This document shows positions 16,020 through 22,978 of a DNA stretch of 48,580 bases, in pieces. Below the pieces are notes generated by a model, which did no database searches, was not told where the DNA came from, and saw nothing but the letters and a program-made list of their open reading frames with translations. The DNA is from Geobacillus jurassicus NBRC 107829 (lineage in GTDB: Bacteria; Bacillota; Bacilli; Bacillales; Anoxybacillaceae). Position 1 is the first letter of the stretch, and each line of letters begins with the position of its first letter. The stretch is from assembly GCF_001544315.1 (NCBI RefSeq), contig NZ_BCQG01000027.1, positions 1-48,580 of the forward strand, given 5' to 3'. Made by a program: the position numbers and the translations under genes.

Positions 16020-16382
16020 TCACCTGCCATTTGGTTTCCGATCCCCTTCGCTCTTCAGGATCTCCCATATCTTCAGTAATTGCTCCCGCCGTTCCTCCGG
16101 CGCCTCAGCCAATTCCTTGAAGAACAACCCCAGCTCGGGATCCTTGAGCTCCTCTGGCATGTCATCCTGCTCCGGTGGGTTCGGATGGTCAGTCCGGCCG
16201 AGGAGGTAGTCGGTGGTGACGTTGAAAAACTCGGCCAGTTTATTAATTGTATCGATGTCCGGTTGACTTTGGCCGTTTTCGTATTTTGAGTAACCTTGTC
16301 TAGTGATGCCCAATAAATCGGCCATATCTTGGTGGGTTAATTTTCTTTGCAATCTCAATGCTTTGAGTCTCTTGGGGAACAT
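16020..16382 (-). CDS. XRE-family repressor A (likely CI-like)
   Basis: A 120-aa protein with an N-terminal HTH (LTHQDMADLLGITRQGYSKYENGQSQPD) and the NVTTDYLLGR motif common in Gram-positive phage repressors. Start ATG 16382 follows GAGGG. It is divergent from the Cro-like gene at 16559, with the GCAAC-N5-GTTGC operators between them, so it is the best candidate for the lysogeny repressor. Confidence 0.85.
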   Translation of the reverse strand: MFPKRLKALRLQRKLTHQDMADLLGITRQGYSKYENGQSQPDIDTINKLAEFFNVTTDYLLGRTDHPNPPEQDDMPEELKDPELGLFFKELAEAPEERREQLLKIWEILKSEGDRKPNGR

Positions 16383-16414
16383 CGAAAATCCCTCTTTTCG
16401 CTCATCTATAAACA

Positions 16415-16442
16415 ATTATAATGCAACATATTGTTGCCACAA
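16415..16442 (-). promoter_or_regulatory. leftward repressor promoter with operator in its spacer
   Basis: On the minus strand, TTGTGG (16442-16437), a 16-bp spacer and TATAAT (16420-16415). Operator GCAAC-ATATT-GTTGC (16423-16437) occupies the spacer, so the repressor could control its own gene. Confidence 0.6.
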
Positions 16443-16483
16443 ATAAAAATAGTGGGAAGGAAACTAAAAATTTCTTTTTGGTA

Positions 16484-16511
16484 TTGACAGCAACTTTTTG
16501 TTGCGTATAAT
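16484..16511 (+). promoter_or_regulatory. rightward early promoter with operator in its spacer
   Basis: Consensus TTGACA (16484-16489) and TATAAT (16506-16511), 16 bp apart. The spacer is filled by GCAAC-TTTTT-GTTGC (16490-16504). It drives the Cro-like gene and probably the early operon. Confidence 0.75.
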
Positions 16512-16523
16512 TTAAATTAGATG

Positions 16524-16540
16524 AGCAACTTTTGGTTGCT
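16524..16540. promoter_or_regulatory. third operator copy
   Basis: AGCAAC-TTTTG-GTTGCT is a perfect 6-bp palindrome with a 5-bp centre, downstream of the -10 element and before the ribosome site of the Cro-like gene. Confidence 0.7.
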
Positions 16541-16558
16541 GTGAGGTGGTGATAGATA

Positions 16559-16804
16559 GTGACCAAAGAACAACTTAGGGATATGTTAATTAAGGCCAGA
16601 GAAGCCAAACAATTAACTCAAGAACAGGTTGTGTCCCTGTCTGGAGCAAACATCACAAGGCAGTACTATAGTATGATTGAAAATGGAGATAGGAGACCAT
16701 CTGTTGACGTGGCAAAAAAAATCGCGCCTGTCCTTGGGATAAGTTGGACAATTTTTTTTGAAACAGAAGGTAACCAAAAGTTGCGTAAAACAGGATCATC
16801 ATAA
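16559..16804 (+). CDS. Cro-like XRE regulator
   Basis: An 81-aa protein that is essentially one HTH domain (QLTQEQVVSLSGANITRQYYSMIENGDRRPS). It starts at GTG 16559 with GAGGTGG upstream. It is the first gene of the rightward early region and faces repressor A, the position of Cro in lambda-like switches. An imperfect operator copy (16770-16784) lies in its 3' end. Confidence 0.85.
   Translation: MTKEQLRDMLIKAREAKQLTQEQVVSLSGANITRQYYSMIENGDRRPSVDVAKKIAPVLGISWTIFFETEGNQKLRKTGSS
16770..16784. promoter_or_regulatory. imperfect fourth operator copy inside the Cro-like gene
   Basis: GTAAC-CAAAA-GTTGC matches the operator pattern with one change. Read on the other strand it is almost the copy at 16524. 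It may be an auxiliary site for looping, or chance. Confidence 0.4.
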
Positions 16805-16851
16805 GAAGTTTTCAAAAACATATCCCCTTGCCCGCAAAGGAGGTGAGACGG

Positions 16852-17148
16852 ATGACGGATCAAGAGCAAACGTTCATTGAGTTGCTCAGGAAAAACATTC
16901 AGTTAGGCAAGTTTTTACCGACCCCTGAAGAGATCGAAAAGATGGATGAACACGAATTCACCAGCTGGATCGAAAGAGCAGCGATCGAAATCCCTAAAAG
17001 AAAAGTGGCGAGAAATCCACTCTTTCACTTGAAAGAGCAGATTTCTCAAATCCTTGCTGACGAAAACAAATCAGAGATCGAAAAAGAAGAAGCGATTTAC
17101 GATCGCATCAGATGGTACTGGAAACTTATTCTTCGGCAATCCGAATAA
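16852..17148 (+). CDS. 98-aa early protein of unknown function
   Basis: Starts at ATG 16852 after a near-perfect AAAGGAGGTGA. An acidic helical protein (LPTPEEIEKMDEHEFTSW) with no known motif. Its end overlaps the 3' end of the convergent gene at 17126 by 23 bp. Confidence 0.65.
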   Translation: MTDQEQTFIELLRKNIQLGKFLPTPEEIEKMDEHEFTSWIERAAIEIPKRKVARNPLFHLKEQISQILADENKSEIEKEEAIYDRIRWYWKLILRQSE

Positions 17149-17614
17149 GAGAAACTAATTTAAGTTTTTCGTTCCCTAAGTAAATAAAGGGTAAACTTCC
17201 GTCACCGTTAAGTGATCGGGCATTAAACAAACAAGGCGAAAGCGGGCTGTCTTCATCGGCAATATCAGCTTTAGCTAAGATGTTGACCAAAGTTTCAAAA
17301 AGCAAAGGCAAATCACGGAGACGCTCAAAGGGATTACTCCCAAAAGGATGACGACGAAATGGTTCGATTGCAGCCAAATAAGACTGCCAAATCTTTTTCA
17401 CCATATTAGGTGCATTAGGGCTGTCAATGTAAAATGTATGTTTCTCAATAGCACCTATGCCGTCAATGAAGTGCTGATAAAGGGCATTTCCGTCCAATCG
17501 AACAAAATCGCCGTACCAGTATTGGCCATTAAGTTCAATAACCAATTTGAAGTGATCTCCGACAACCTTTTTTAGTAAGCAATCCAAAGCTTGCAATTGC
17601 TGAACAGAGTACAT
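17126..17614 (-). CDS. 162-aa hypothetical protein, leftward
   Basis: Starts at ATG 17614 with AAGGGGGTGAT upstream, a strong signal. The protein has a mixed alpha/beta pattern with many aromatic residues (ELNGQYWYGDFVRLDGNALY), no membrane segment and no recognisable motif. It is the only leftward gene in the rightward early region, so it may have its own promoter and be expressed in the lysogen. Confidence 0.6.
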   Translation of the reverse strand: MYSVQQLQALDCLLKKVVGDHFKLVIELNGQYWYGDFVRLDGNALYQHFIDGIGAIEKHTFYIDSPNAPNMVKKIWQSYLAAIEPFRRHPFGSNPFERLRDLPLLFETLVNILAKADIADEDSPLSPCLFNARSLNGDGSLPFIYLGNEKLKLVSLIRIAEE

Positions 17615-17683
17615 GTTATCACCCCCTTCCCGTTGCCATCATTCGACAGGAGGGAAGGAAAATCCTTCAAGGCAGGTGACAGC

Positions 17684-17881
17684 ATGAACACCATTCAGGA
17701 TCAATGGGCTATGGCCGAGCTGAAGCATCGGCTGCTGGTGATCATCATGCAACTGAAGGATGACCCGGCATTTACGAAAGACGACGCGGCGCTGGGGATC
17801 GCCAAGGTGCTCGATTGGTTGAATGAAACAGCGCCGGTCGTCGATTATCAGACAATGGTTAGATACTATGATGCGAGGTGA
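17684..17881 (+). CDS. 65-aa hypothetical protein
   Basis: Begins MNTIQDQWAMAELKHRLLV; helical, with no known motif. Start ATG 17684 follows GGCAGGTGA. Confidence 0.6.
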   Translation: MNTIQDQWAMAELKHRLLVIIMQLKDDPAFTKDDAALGIAKVLDWLNETAPVVDYQTMVRYYDAR

Positions 17882-17886
17882 ACCGA

Positions 17887-18171
17887 ATGTCATCAAATGC
17901 CCCTCATGCTCCGCATAAACATGAACAAAGGGGGAATGCGGGCATGAAGGAATTCAAATACGGCAACACGACGGTGATCGTTCACTCCCCATTGGTACTC
18001 ATGAGCCCAGAGGAGCGAAAGCAATGGTTTGAGCAAGAATGGCAAAAAGGTAATCCGATCCTGCGGCAAATCGCCGAGGCGGTGCTGGATTGCTACCGTT
18101 CTATCGATAATGTAACAGAAAAATTAAAGGTGGATGGTAGAAAGGGGAGCCCGGAGGATGAAACGCGGTAG
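17887..18171 (+). CDS. 94-aa hypothetical phage protein
   Basis: Start ATG 17887 follows GAGGTG, which overlaps the previous gene. An internal ATG 17944 with AAAGGGGG upstream would give a 75-aa product beginning MKEFKYGNTTVIVHSP, and this may be the true start because the first 19 residues are His/Pro-rich and look non-structured. Its end overlaps the next gene. Confidence 0.55.
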   Translation: MSSNAPHAPHKHEQRGNAGMKEFKYGNTTVIVHSPLVLMSPEERKQWFEQEWQKGNPILRQIAEAVLDCYRSIDNVTEKLKVDGRKGSPEDETR

Positions 18172-18679
18172 AGCGGCCGATGCGGTGAAAACGGCGCGGC
18201 AGAAAACAGGGATGACGCAGCAACAACTATCGTTTGAAATCTATGAATCTCGCGAATCGGTATCGCACCAGGAAAATGGGCGATATCGGGTGCAGCCGAA
18301 CATATCGAAATATTTCGCTGAAAAGCATAACAATCCGTGGGTGGCGCTCGAGGCAGCGGCAGAGTATACCGGCTGGGGGCCAGTGAGGCTCGATGGGGAT
18401 GCAGTTGACCTTCACCGGGCGAGTGTGGCGATGAAAACACGCGAGGAGCTCACAGAAGCTCTCGAGGCGATCGAAAGTGTCTGTGTGGCGAATCATCCCA
18501 GGTCGATTCGAGAGTTTGACAAACAGCGATTGGAAGAGGCGATGATGCAGGCGATCGACGCGATTGTCGCTCTCACGCAATACGTTGCGGTCATTTGCAT
18601 GGATTACGGCTTTTCCTGGTGGGAAATGTGGCAAAAGCATCGTGCGAAACTGCAAGCGAAAGGATTCATTCGACAATGA
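18158..18679 (+). CDS. HTH-containing early regulator
   Basis: A 173-aa protein. An XRE-type HTH (GMTQQQLSFEIYESRESVSHQENGR) fills the first 60 residues. The rest is helical (EALEAIESV..., AIDAIVALTQYVAVICMDYG). Start ATG 18158 is preceded by GGGGAG and overlaps the previous gene. Probably a regulator of early genes; its target is unknown. Confidence 0.7.
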   Translation: MKRGRAADAVKTARQKTGMTQQQLSFEIYESRESVSHQENGRYRVQPNISKYFAEKHNNPWVALEAAAEYTGWGPVRLDGDAVDLHRASVAMKTREELTEALEAIESVCVANHPRSIREFDKQRLEEAMMQAIDAIVALTQYVAVICMDYGFSWWEMWQKHRAKLQAKGFIRQ

Positions 18680-18696
18680 CAAAGGAGGAAAAAACA

Positions 18697-18876
18697 GTGT
18701 TTAAACTGCCGAATTTAGCAGAAATGACGGATGTTGAGGCTATCCATTGGTATACAAGTGAAGTTGTGCGGCTTTCAAAAGAGCGAAAACTCAATAGCGA
18801 ATATGGGAAAGCACTGCTCGGGTGGAAAAAGAAAATGAACGAACGATTGGAACAATCACGGAAGGAGTGGTGGTAA
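18697..18876 (+). CDS. 59-aa hypothetical protein
   Basis: GTG 18697 has AAAGGAGG at ideal distance; ATG 18676 in the same frame lies upstream of that site and is less likely. Helical, basic C-terminus (KKMNERLEQSRKEWW). Confidence 0.6.
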   Translation: MFKLPNLAEMTDVEAIHWYTSEVVRLSKERKLNSEYGKALLGWKKKMNERLEQSRKEWW

Positions 18877-19043
18877 TGTACGTGGTATGGGTAGCCAGTT
18901 CATTAATGACAGCCCGAGAAGTTCGGGAGGTATGCGCCGAGTTGCGCAATCATCCGGAGTTGATCGAAGCCATTGAGCAAGAAGCCAAAGCAAAGCTTGT
19001 CAGCATGAAAGAAGCAGCAAGCCAAACGCTCACTGCTTCCTAA
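18876..19043 (+). CDS. 55-aa hypothetical protein
   Basis: The ATG overlaps the previous stop (TAATG), with GGAAGGAGTGG upstream, so translation is coupled. Begins MYVVWVASSLMTAREVREVCAEL; no known motif. Confidence 0.6.
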   Translation: MYVVWVASSLMTAREVREVCAELRNHPELIEAIEQEAKAKLVSMKEAASQTLTAS

Positions 19044-19090
19044 AAAACCAGCCCTATCCCAAACATATCATGTTGCCAACCAAAAGGCAA

Positions 19091-19172
19091 GCTCATGCTT
19101 GCCGACTGGAGTACAGGCGGCGGGTGTGCCCCCAGCCCGCAAGCGCTTGTGCTTCAGTCGGTGCGCATGAGC
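19091..19172 (+). ncRNA. candidate structured RNA in the early operon
   Basis: A nested fold in an otherwise gene-free gap (19044-19285). The outer stem is 8 bp (19091-19098 with 19165-19172), then a 3/3 internal loop, then a 7-bp stem CCGACTG/CAGTCGG (19102-19108 with 19155-19161). Inside are a GCGGG/CCCGC hairpin (19120-19124 with 19136-19140) and the palindrome CAAGCGCTTG. GC content is far above the neighbouring genes. It may be an RNA element or the end of a small mobile sequence. Confidence 0.45.
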
Positions 19173-19285
19173 GCCGGCCAGGCCGAGCGAGAGCGGGCGA
19201 CGATCCGAAAGGGGAGCCGCGCCACAATACATGTATGGTCATTGCGACAACGCCTGGAGGAAATCATAACGAAGGAGGAATGGCG

Positions 19286-19549
19286 GTGATCCATATGATC
19301 GTTTATCAAGAGGCGGATTTGCGGCAAAAGGCATTACGGTGCATCGAGTACATACAGGAGGCGCTGCAAAACCGCGATTATGAAACGATGGTTATTGAGA
19401 TGTCTGAGTTGCAGTATTTAGTCAGACAGTTGCAAGAACTCGAACGAAAAGAAGCCCGGCGTCAGCAGTTGTTGAGCATTATACGAGATATGCAACGACG
19501 CGGCATTCAAATTGATTTTGTGAAGCTGGGAGAGGAGCGGAATGCGTGA
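19286..19549 (+). CDS. 87-aa coiled-coil protein
   Basis: Helical and rich in Glu/Gln/Arg (LQYLVRQLQELERKEARRQQLL). GTG 19286 has GGAGG 7 nt upstream. ATG 19280 is too close to that site and ATG 19295 is a fallback. No known motif. Overlaps the next gene by 4 bp. Confidence 0.55.
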   Translation: MIHMIVYQEADLRQKALRCIEYIQEALQNRDYETMVIEMSELQYLVRQLQELERKEARRQQLLSIIRDMQRRGIQIDFVKLGEERNA

Positions 19550-19941
19550 ATAAGCTTGATAAACATGAAAAAAGGCACATCCGGCTGCAAATCTGCGAAT
19601 TGCTCGATTCACATTGCCGCACGTGCCCCGAGCGGATCAAATATCGAAGCACTGTATGTTTGCAAGTTTGCCCGGTCAGTCAAGAGATGCGGCAACTGGC
19701 AGCTCTTCTTGAAGGTGATTCTCCGGCCGATCCCCAACCTAGAGAGCCGGTTGTGGAACAGGCGCAGAACACACCAAAGCGAAAGGGACGGTGGTCGGCA
19801 GAGGAAGTGTTCTACCTTTGGCATCATCGCAAGGTATTGACGATTGATGAGCTCGCAAATCGGCTCAATCGAGAACCAAAAGCCGTCTATGAGAAGTTGA
19901 AACAACTGTTGCAAAAAGGCGGCATTTCTGATGCTGGTTGA
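19546..19941 (+). CDS. zinc-finger-like phage protein
   Basis: A 131-aa protein starting at GTG 19546 (GTGA overlap with the previous stop). The N-terminus has spaced cysteines (HCRTCPERIKYRSTVCLQVCP) that could bind a metal. The C-terminus is a Myb/HTH-like segment (WSAEEVFYLWHHRKVLTIDELANRLNREPKAVYEKL). Probably nucleic-acid binding; role unknown. Confidence 0.65.
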   Translation: MNKLDKHEKRHIRLQICELLDSHCRTCPERIKYRSTVCLQVCPVSQEMRQLAALLEGDSPADPQPREPVVEQAQNTPKRKGRWSAEEVFYLWHHRKVLTIDELANRLNREPKAVYEKLKQLLQKGGISDAG

Positions 19942-20158
19942 GAAAGGAGGGCCGGAAGCTCCCATTCTACGATATGCTTCCAGGGCGAAGAATATGCTAT
20001 TTGAAGTGGAATTTGTCGTGAAGGAAAACGGCCATTTCGAGACGATCCAAACAGCACTCGTCTACGCGCTCACTGTAACCGAGTGCCGGCGGATCGCTAA
20101 TGAAATGGCCTCCGAGCTTGAAATTGGCGGGATTCAGTTTTTTATTTCAGAACTCTAG
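19931..20158 (+). CDS. 75-aa hypothetical protein
   Basis: The start is uncertain. ATG 19931 overlaps the previous gene. ATG 19994 (MLFEVEFVVKENGHF) would give a compact 54-aa product that looks like a complete small beta-rich fold. AAAGGAGG at 19943-19950 fits neither perfectly. Confidence 0.5.
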   Translation: MLVEKGGPEAPILRYASRAKNMLFEVEFVVKENGHFETIQTALVYALTVTECRRIANEMASELEIGGIQFFISEL

Positions 20159-20206
20159 TTTTTATCATGCCATAGCAAAACAGCTTTTTCAAGGGGAGGG
20201 GATGAC

Positions 20207-21193
20207 ATGGCAACCTTGCTTTTAGATGATCAGCCGTTGGTTATTTTGCCACAACTCGCCGTGGCGATCGGACTGAACGAAAGCATCGTCGTTCAGCAGC
20301 TGCATTATTGGCTCGAGAAAAGCGAAAACGTCCATGACGGCTATAAGTGGGTCTATAACACTTACGAGGACTGGCGGGAGCAATTCCCGTTTTGGTCAGA
20401 AAGCACGATTCGCCGGATCATCACCAAACTGGAGAAGATCGGGATCATCGTCTCGGCGAATTTCAATCGCTCGAAGATCGACAAAACGAAATGGTATCGG
20501 ATCGACTATGACAAACTAGCTCAATTCACACAACCGTCTAACCAAGATGAACAGACGACGGTTCAAGATGACACTTCGACTGCTCAAAATGAGCAGACGA
20601 CTGACGAAATCGTCGCTCCATCCGTTCAAGATGAACAGTCCAACTGCTCAAATTGGCCAGTCGAGGCGTTCAACTTGACCAGACCAATACCAGATATTAC
20701 AGCAGAGAATACCACAGAGATTAAAACAGAAGATGATGAAGAAGACGCGCGCGTGCATTCCTTCCGAGAGATTATTCAATTCGTTGAACAAAACGGCTTT
20801 GGCACCGTTGGCAGCTACATAGGAGAAAAGATCGTCTCCTGGGTGGACGATACGTCCGAGGAGTTGGTCTTAGAGGCGTTGAAAATCGCGGTGGAGAACG
20901 GGGCCAAGACGTGGAAATACGTTGAAACCATTTTGCGTGACTGGTTCGAAAAAGGCTATCGTACCGTTGACCAGGTGAGAGCGGCACAATTGGCATTTCG
21001 GGAGCAACAACTGAAAAAACGTAAAGCCTCAACTGTTTCCGACGTCGGCCGAAAGATGCGGACTCCAGTGCGCACCGAGATCGTACCGGACTGGCTGAAG
21101 ATGGACTATAGCCAACCGGAGGATGACGACTTTGACGTCGAACAGGCGCGCCGAGAGCTTGAGGAACGTCTGAAAAAATACAGAGATGGGTGA
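20207..21193 (+). CDS. DnaD-like phage replication protein
   Basis: A 328-aa protein. The first 110 residues are a winged-helix domain (IGLNESIVVQQLHYWLEKS..., YEDWREQFPFWSESTIRRIITKLEKIGI). A polar Gln/Thr/Asp linker (about 111-160) follows, then a DnaD/DnaB_2 domain (FREIIQFVEQNGFG..., ALKIAVENGAKTWKYVETILRDWFEKGYRTVDQV). Such proteins initiate replication by loading the helicase. The linker DNA carries iterons, so the origin may lie inside the gene. Start ATG 20207 follows GGGGAGGGG. Confidence 0.85.
   Translation: MATLLLDDQPLVILPQLAVAIGLNESIVVQQLHYWLEKSENVHDGYKWVYNTYEDWREQFPFWSESTIRRIITKLEKIGIIVSANFNRSKIDKTKWYRIDYDKLAQFTQPSNQDEQTTVQDDTSTAQNEQTTDEIVAPSVQDEQSNCSNWPVEAFNLTRPIPDITAENTTEIKTEDDEEDARVHSFREIIQFVEQNGFGTVGSYIGEKIVSWVDDTSEELVLEALKIAVENGAKTWKYVETILRDWFEKGYRTVDQVRAAQLAFREQQLKKRKASTVSDVGRKMRTPVRTEIVPDWLKMDYSQPEDDDFDVEQARRELEERLKKYRDG
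20540..20682 (+). repeat. iteron array, candidate prophage replication origin
   Basis: Six 15-bp units at 20540, 20561, 20582, 20624, 20646 and 20668, consensus GYTCAARATGARCAG. The spacing is 21, 21, 42, 22 and 22 bp, about two helical turns; the 42 leaves room for a decayed unit at 20603. Several units are themselves palindromic (GTTCA-AGA-TGAAC, GCTCA-AAA-TGAGC). An AT-rich stretch follows (20690-20750). Confidence 0.6.
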
Positions 21194-21417
21194 TCGTCGT
21201 GGGATACCCGATATGGATCCGATTGGAGTATCGGAATGAGGTTGGATCGGTGATCGGTTTGACGGCCAGCGTATGCTCGGAGGCGGATTTTCTCAATATC
21301 CTTGAGCACTGTGGCATCACAAGAACCAATTTGCTGACGGTGAAAATCAATAACAAAGACTACACTGTGTCACGCCTGGATGCGCTATTTACAAAGCTCC
21401 AAACGAGTGGGAGGTGA
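21190..21417 (+). CDS. 75-aa hypothetical protein
   Basis: GTG 21190 overlaps the stop of the DnaD-like gene; GTG 21199 is an alternative. Contains GYPIWIRLEYRNEVGSVIGL and a C-terminal LLTVKINNKDYTV strand pair. No known family. Confidence 0.55.
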   Translation: MIVVGYPIWIRLEYRNEVGSVIGLTASVCSEADFLNILEHCGITRTNLLTVKINNKDYTVSRLDALFTKLQTSGR

Positions 21418-21425
21418 TCGGTTTG

Positions 21426-21614
21426 ATGTTGCTGAAATACGCACTCATTCAGCACTTGCGCCGGAAAGGCATCTTTTCTGCTAGCGATGGCCGGGCGCTC
21501 TCAAAACTGACCACAGAAGAGATTCAACGTGAATACGAACGGGTGAGAGGTGATCAATCACATGGATTGGTCCAAGGCGACCGTACAGCAACTGGTGACC
21601 ATCATTCGCTTTGA
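21426..21614 (+). CDS. 62-aa hypothetical protein
   Basis: ATG 21426 has GGAGGTGAT upstream. Helical N-terminus (LLKYALIQHLRRKGIFSAS). The last 20 codons overlap the start of the gene at 21562 in another frame. Confidence 0.5.
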   Translation: MLLKYALIQHLRRKGIFSASDGRALSKLTTEEIQREYERVRGDQSHGLVQGDRTATGDHHSL

Positions 21615-21774
21615 AGAGTGCCCGGAAATATATAAGCATCGGGCGTGGCAAGAAATGAAACAACGATTAGGGGGAAGAGACCATGAAAAAACAACGTCAA
21701 TCACTGCATGGACCAGTGAAAATCAGCTATCTCACGCCGGAAGAACTGGAAGCATACCGAAATCGTCCGCGTAA
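21562..21774 (+). CDS. small hypothetical protein, C-terminus possibly shifted
   Basis: ATG 21562 follows AGAGGTGAT. The first 40 residues (MDWSKATVQQLVTIIRFEEC...) look like a normal short phage protein. The remaining 30 overlap the well-supported gene at 21683 in another frame and look unnatural, so a frameshift near 21670 is possible. Confidence 0.45.
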   Translation: MDWSKATVQQLVTIIRFEECPEIYKHRAWQEMKQRLGGRDHEKTTSITAWTSENQLSHAGRTGSIPKSSA

Positions 21775-21844
21775 ATACTACGATGACGACAACCGCCGAA
21801 TCATTGACTGGCGCTGGCCGAGATCAAGGGGGACACGGCGATGA
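21683..21844 (+). CDS. 53-aa basic protein
   Basis: ATG 21683 has GGGGGAAGAG upstream. The product (MKKQRQSLHGPVKISYLTPEELEAY...WRWPRSRGTRR) is rich in Arg and Tyr. Its TGA overlaps the ATG of the next gene (ATGA), arguing for coupled translation and that it is real. Confidence 0.6.
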   Translation: MKKQRQSLHGPVKISYLTPEELEAYRNRPRKYYDDDNRRIIDWRWPRSRGTRR

Positions 21845-22026
21845 AACTGAAAAGACTATTCAAGCTGCAGAGGGAGTTAGACGAACGCATTGTGAAAGAG
21901 AAAGGACTTAGCGGGCAGGAGTTATTTGGATTAGGGAAACAGCTAGGTTTCACATTTGATCAAATTGAGGCTGAATATCTCCGAAAAAATGCGCTCAACC
22001 ATCACCGCCAGGAATGCGGATATTGA
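21841..22026 (+). pseudogene. dUTPase (all-alpha type) with internal deletion
   Basis: A 61-aa product. The start (LFKLQRELDERIVKEKGLSGQELF) looks like the N-terminus of MazG-like dUTP diphosphatases. The end (GLGKQLGFTFDQIEAEYLRKNALNHHRQECGY) looks like the C-terminus of the same family, normally about 160 residues. The central part with the metal-binding Glu residues (typically LxELGE) is missing, the two ends being joined in frame near residue 27. It should be inactive. Confidence 0.65.
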
Positions 22027-22041
22027 GAGGTGGCGACTACA

Positions 22042-22302
22042 ATGGATGCTCAGCATTGGCTGGATGAACTTAACAAAAATCAAATCCTCCGCAACGTGCA
22101 AAAGTTGCTTGAGACACAGACTGAAAAAGGAATTCAGAAATACGGAACGACTGTGACTCCAGCGCATTATACGTTCACCGAGTGGCTGGAGCATTTACAG
22201 CAAGAAATGATCGATGCCGTCGTGTATTGCGAGGTGTTGAAGTTTAAATATGCGCACTTAATAACGCTTGAAAAGCTAAATTCGGATGTGAATATTGAAT
22301 GA
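22042..22302 (+). CDS. 86-aa helical phage protein
   Basis: ATG 22042 follows GAGAGGTGG. The sequence EKGIQKYGTTVTPAHYTFTEWLEHLQQEMIDAVVYCEVL resembles small phage proteins with a MazG-like helix pair, but no catalytic motif is secure. The stop overlaps the next start. Confidence 0.6.
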   Translation: MDAQHWLDELNKNQILRNVQKLLETQTEKGIQKYGTTVTPAHYTFTEWLEHLQQEMIDAVVYCEVLKFKYAHLITLEKLNSDVNIE

Positions 22303-22436
22303 AGCGTCGTAAGCGGAAGGCCAAATGGTATTTGTTATATCGCAGAGAAAACCATGATGCAGTTTATGTATATGAGCCGTTGCGAAAATGTGAGCTGCGA
22401 AGCAAGATTCGGCGAGGGTGGAAAGTGATCGAATGA
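22299..22436 (+). CDS. 45-aa basic protein
   Basis: The ATG at 22299 overlaps the previous stop (ATGA). Product MKRRKRKAKWYLLYRRENHD... ends in RRGWKVIE; very basic, possibly nucleic-acid binding. No separate ribosome site is seen, so it relies on coupling. Confidence 0.5.
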   Translation: MKRRKRKAKWYLLYRRENHDAVYVYEPLRKCELRSKIRRGWKVIE

Positions 22437-22449
22437 AACAAAAAAGCCG

Positions 22450-22496
22450 GGATCCCTCCCGACAGTCCACCTCAATTATACCACATGGAGGGATCC
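22450..22496 (+). promoter_or_regulatory. hairpin covering the next ribosome site
   Basis: A perfect 10-bp inverted repeat (GGATCCCTCC 22450-22459, GGAGGGATCC 22487-22496). The right arm contains the GGAGGG ribosome site of the gene at 22499, so folding would hide it. The loop is 27 nt. Confidence 0.55.
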
Positions 22497-22498
22497 AA

Positions 22499-22705
22499 GT
22501 GAGAAGAGCACAAGAATTGCAGATTGATATAGATAACATGACGGTTTCGCATCCCGTTGTGCCTGGCAAGGTGCTTGTAATTGTCATCGATGGTGTGCAA
22601 GGGAAAGCAAAGGTAGCAGAGGCAGTAGAACATGGCTATACGATCATTGAGACGGCAAAAGGCAAGACAGCGCGGATTAAGTATGAGGAAAGCGAGTTGT
22701 TTTAA
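22499..22705 (+). CDS. XtrA/DUF3954-like phage protein
   Basis: 68 aa from GTG 22499 with GGAGGG upstream. The body VLVIVIDGVQGKAKVAEAVEHGYTIIETAKGKTARIKYEES has the beta-rich pattern of small phage proteins such as XtrA of PBSX. The role is unknown. Overlaps the next gene by one base (TAATG). Confidence 0.5.
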   Translation: MRRAQELQIDIDNMTVSHPVVPGKVLVIVIDGVQGKAKVAEAVEHGYTIIETAKGKTARIKYEESELF

Positions 22706-22926
22706 TGCGGAAGCGGGAGGAAAAACTGGATCGAGAATTGATTGGTAAGTTGGCTTATAAAAAACGCGGGTTTTTTAGTGGATTGATCGGCATAGTTCAA
22801 GAAAATAATAACGGGGTCACACCATATAAGCTCGTTTTTCAATTCGGAGCGGCAGTAGGGATTCAGGGGAAGGATGACATCGTCATTGTCGGTGAAGAGG
22901 ATAGAAAAAATATCACGGAAAAGTAA
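22705..22926 (+). CDS. 73-aa hypothetical protein
   Basis: ATG 22705 overlaps the previous stop. The product contains a beta-rich middle (NGVTPYKLVFQFGAAVGIQGKDDIVIVG) and charged ends. No known motif. Confidence 0.55.
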   Translation: MRKREEKLDRELIGKLAYKKRGFFSGLIGIVQENNNGVTPYKLVFQFGAAVGIQGKDDIVIVGEEDRKNITEK

Positions 22927-22978
22927 ATTCTGCTTCATTTTTGAGAGATAGTGGTGTAGTTTATGGGAGGGATTTTGG

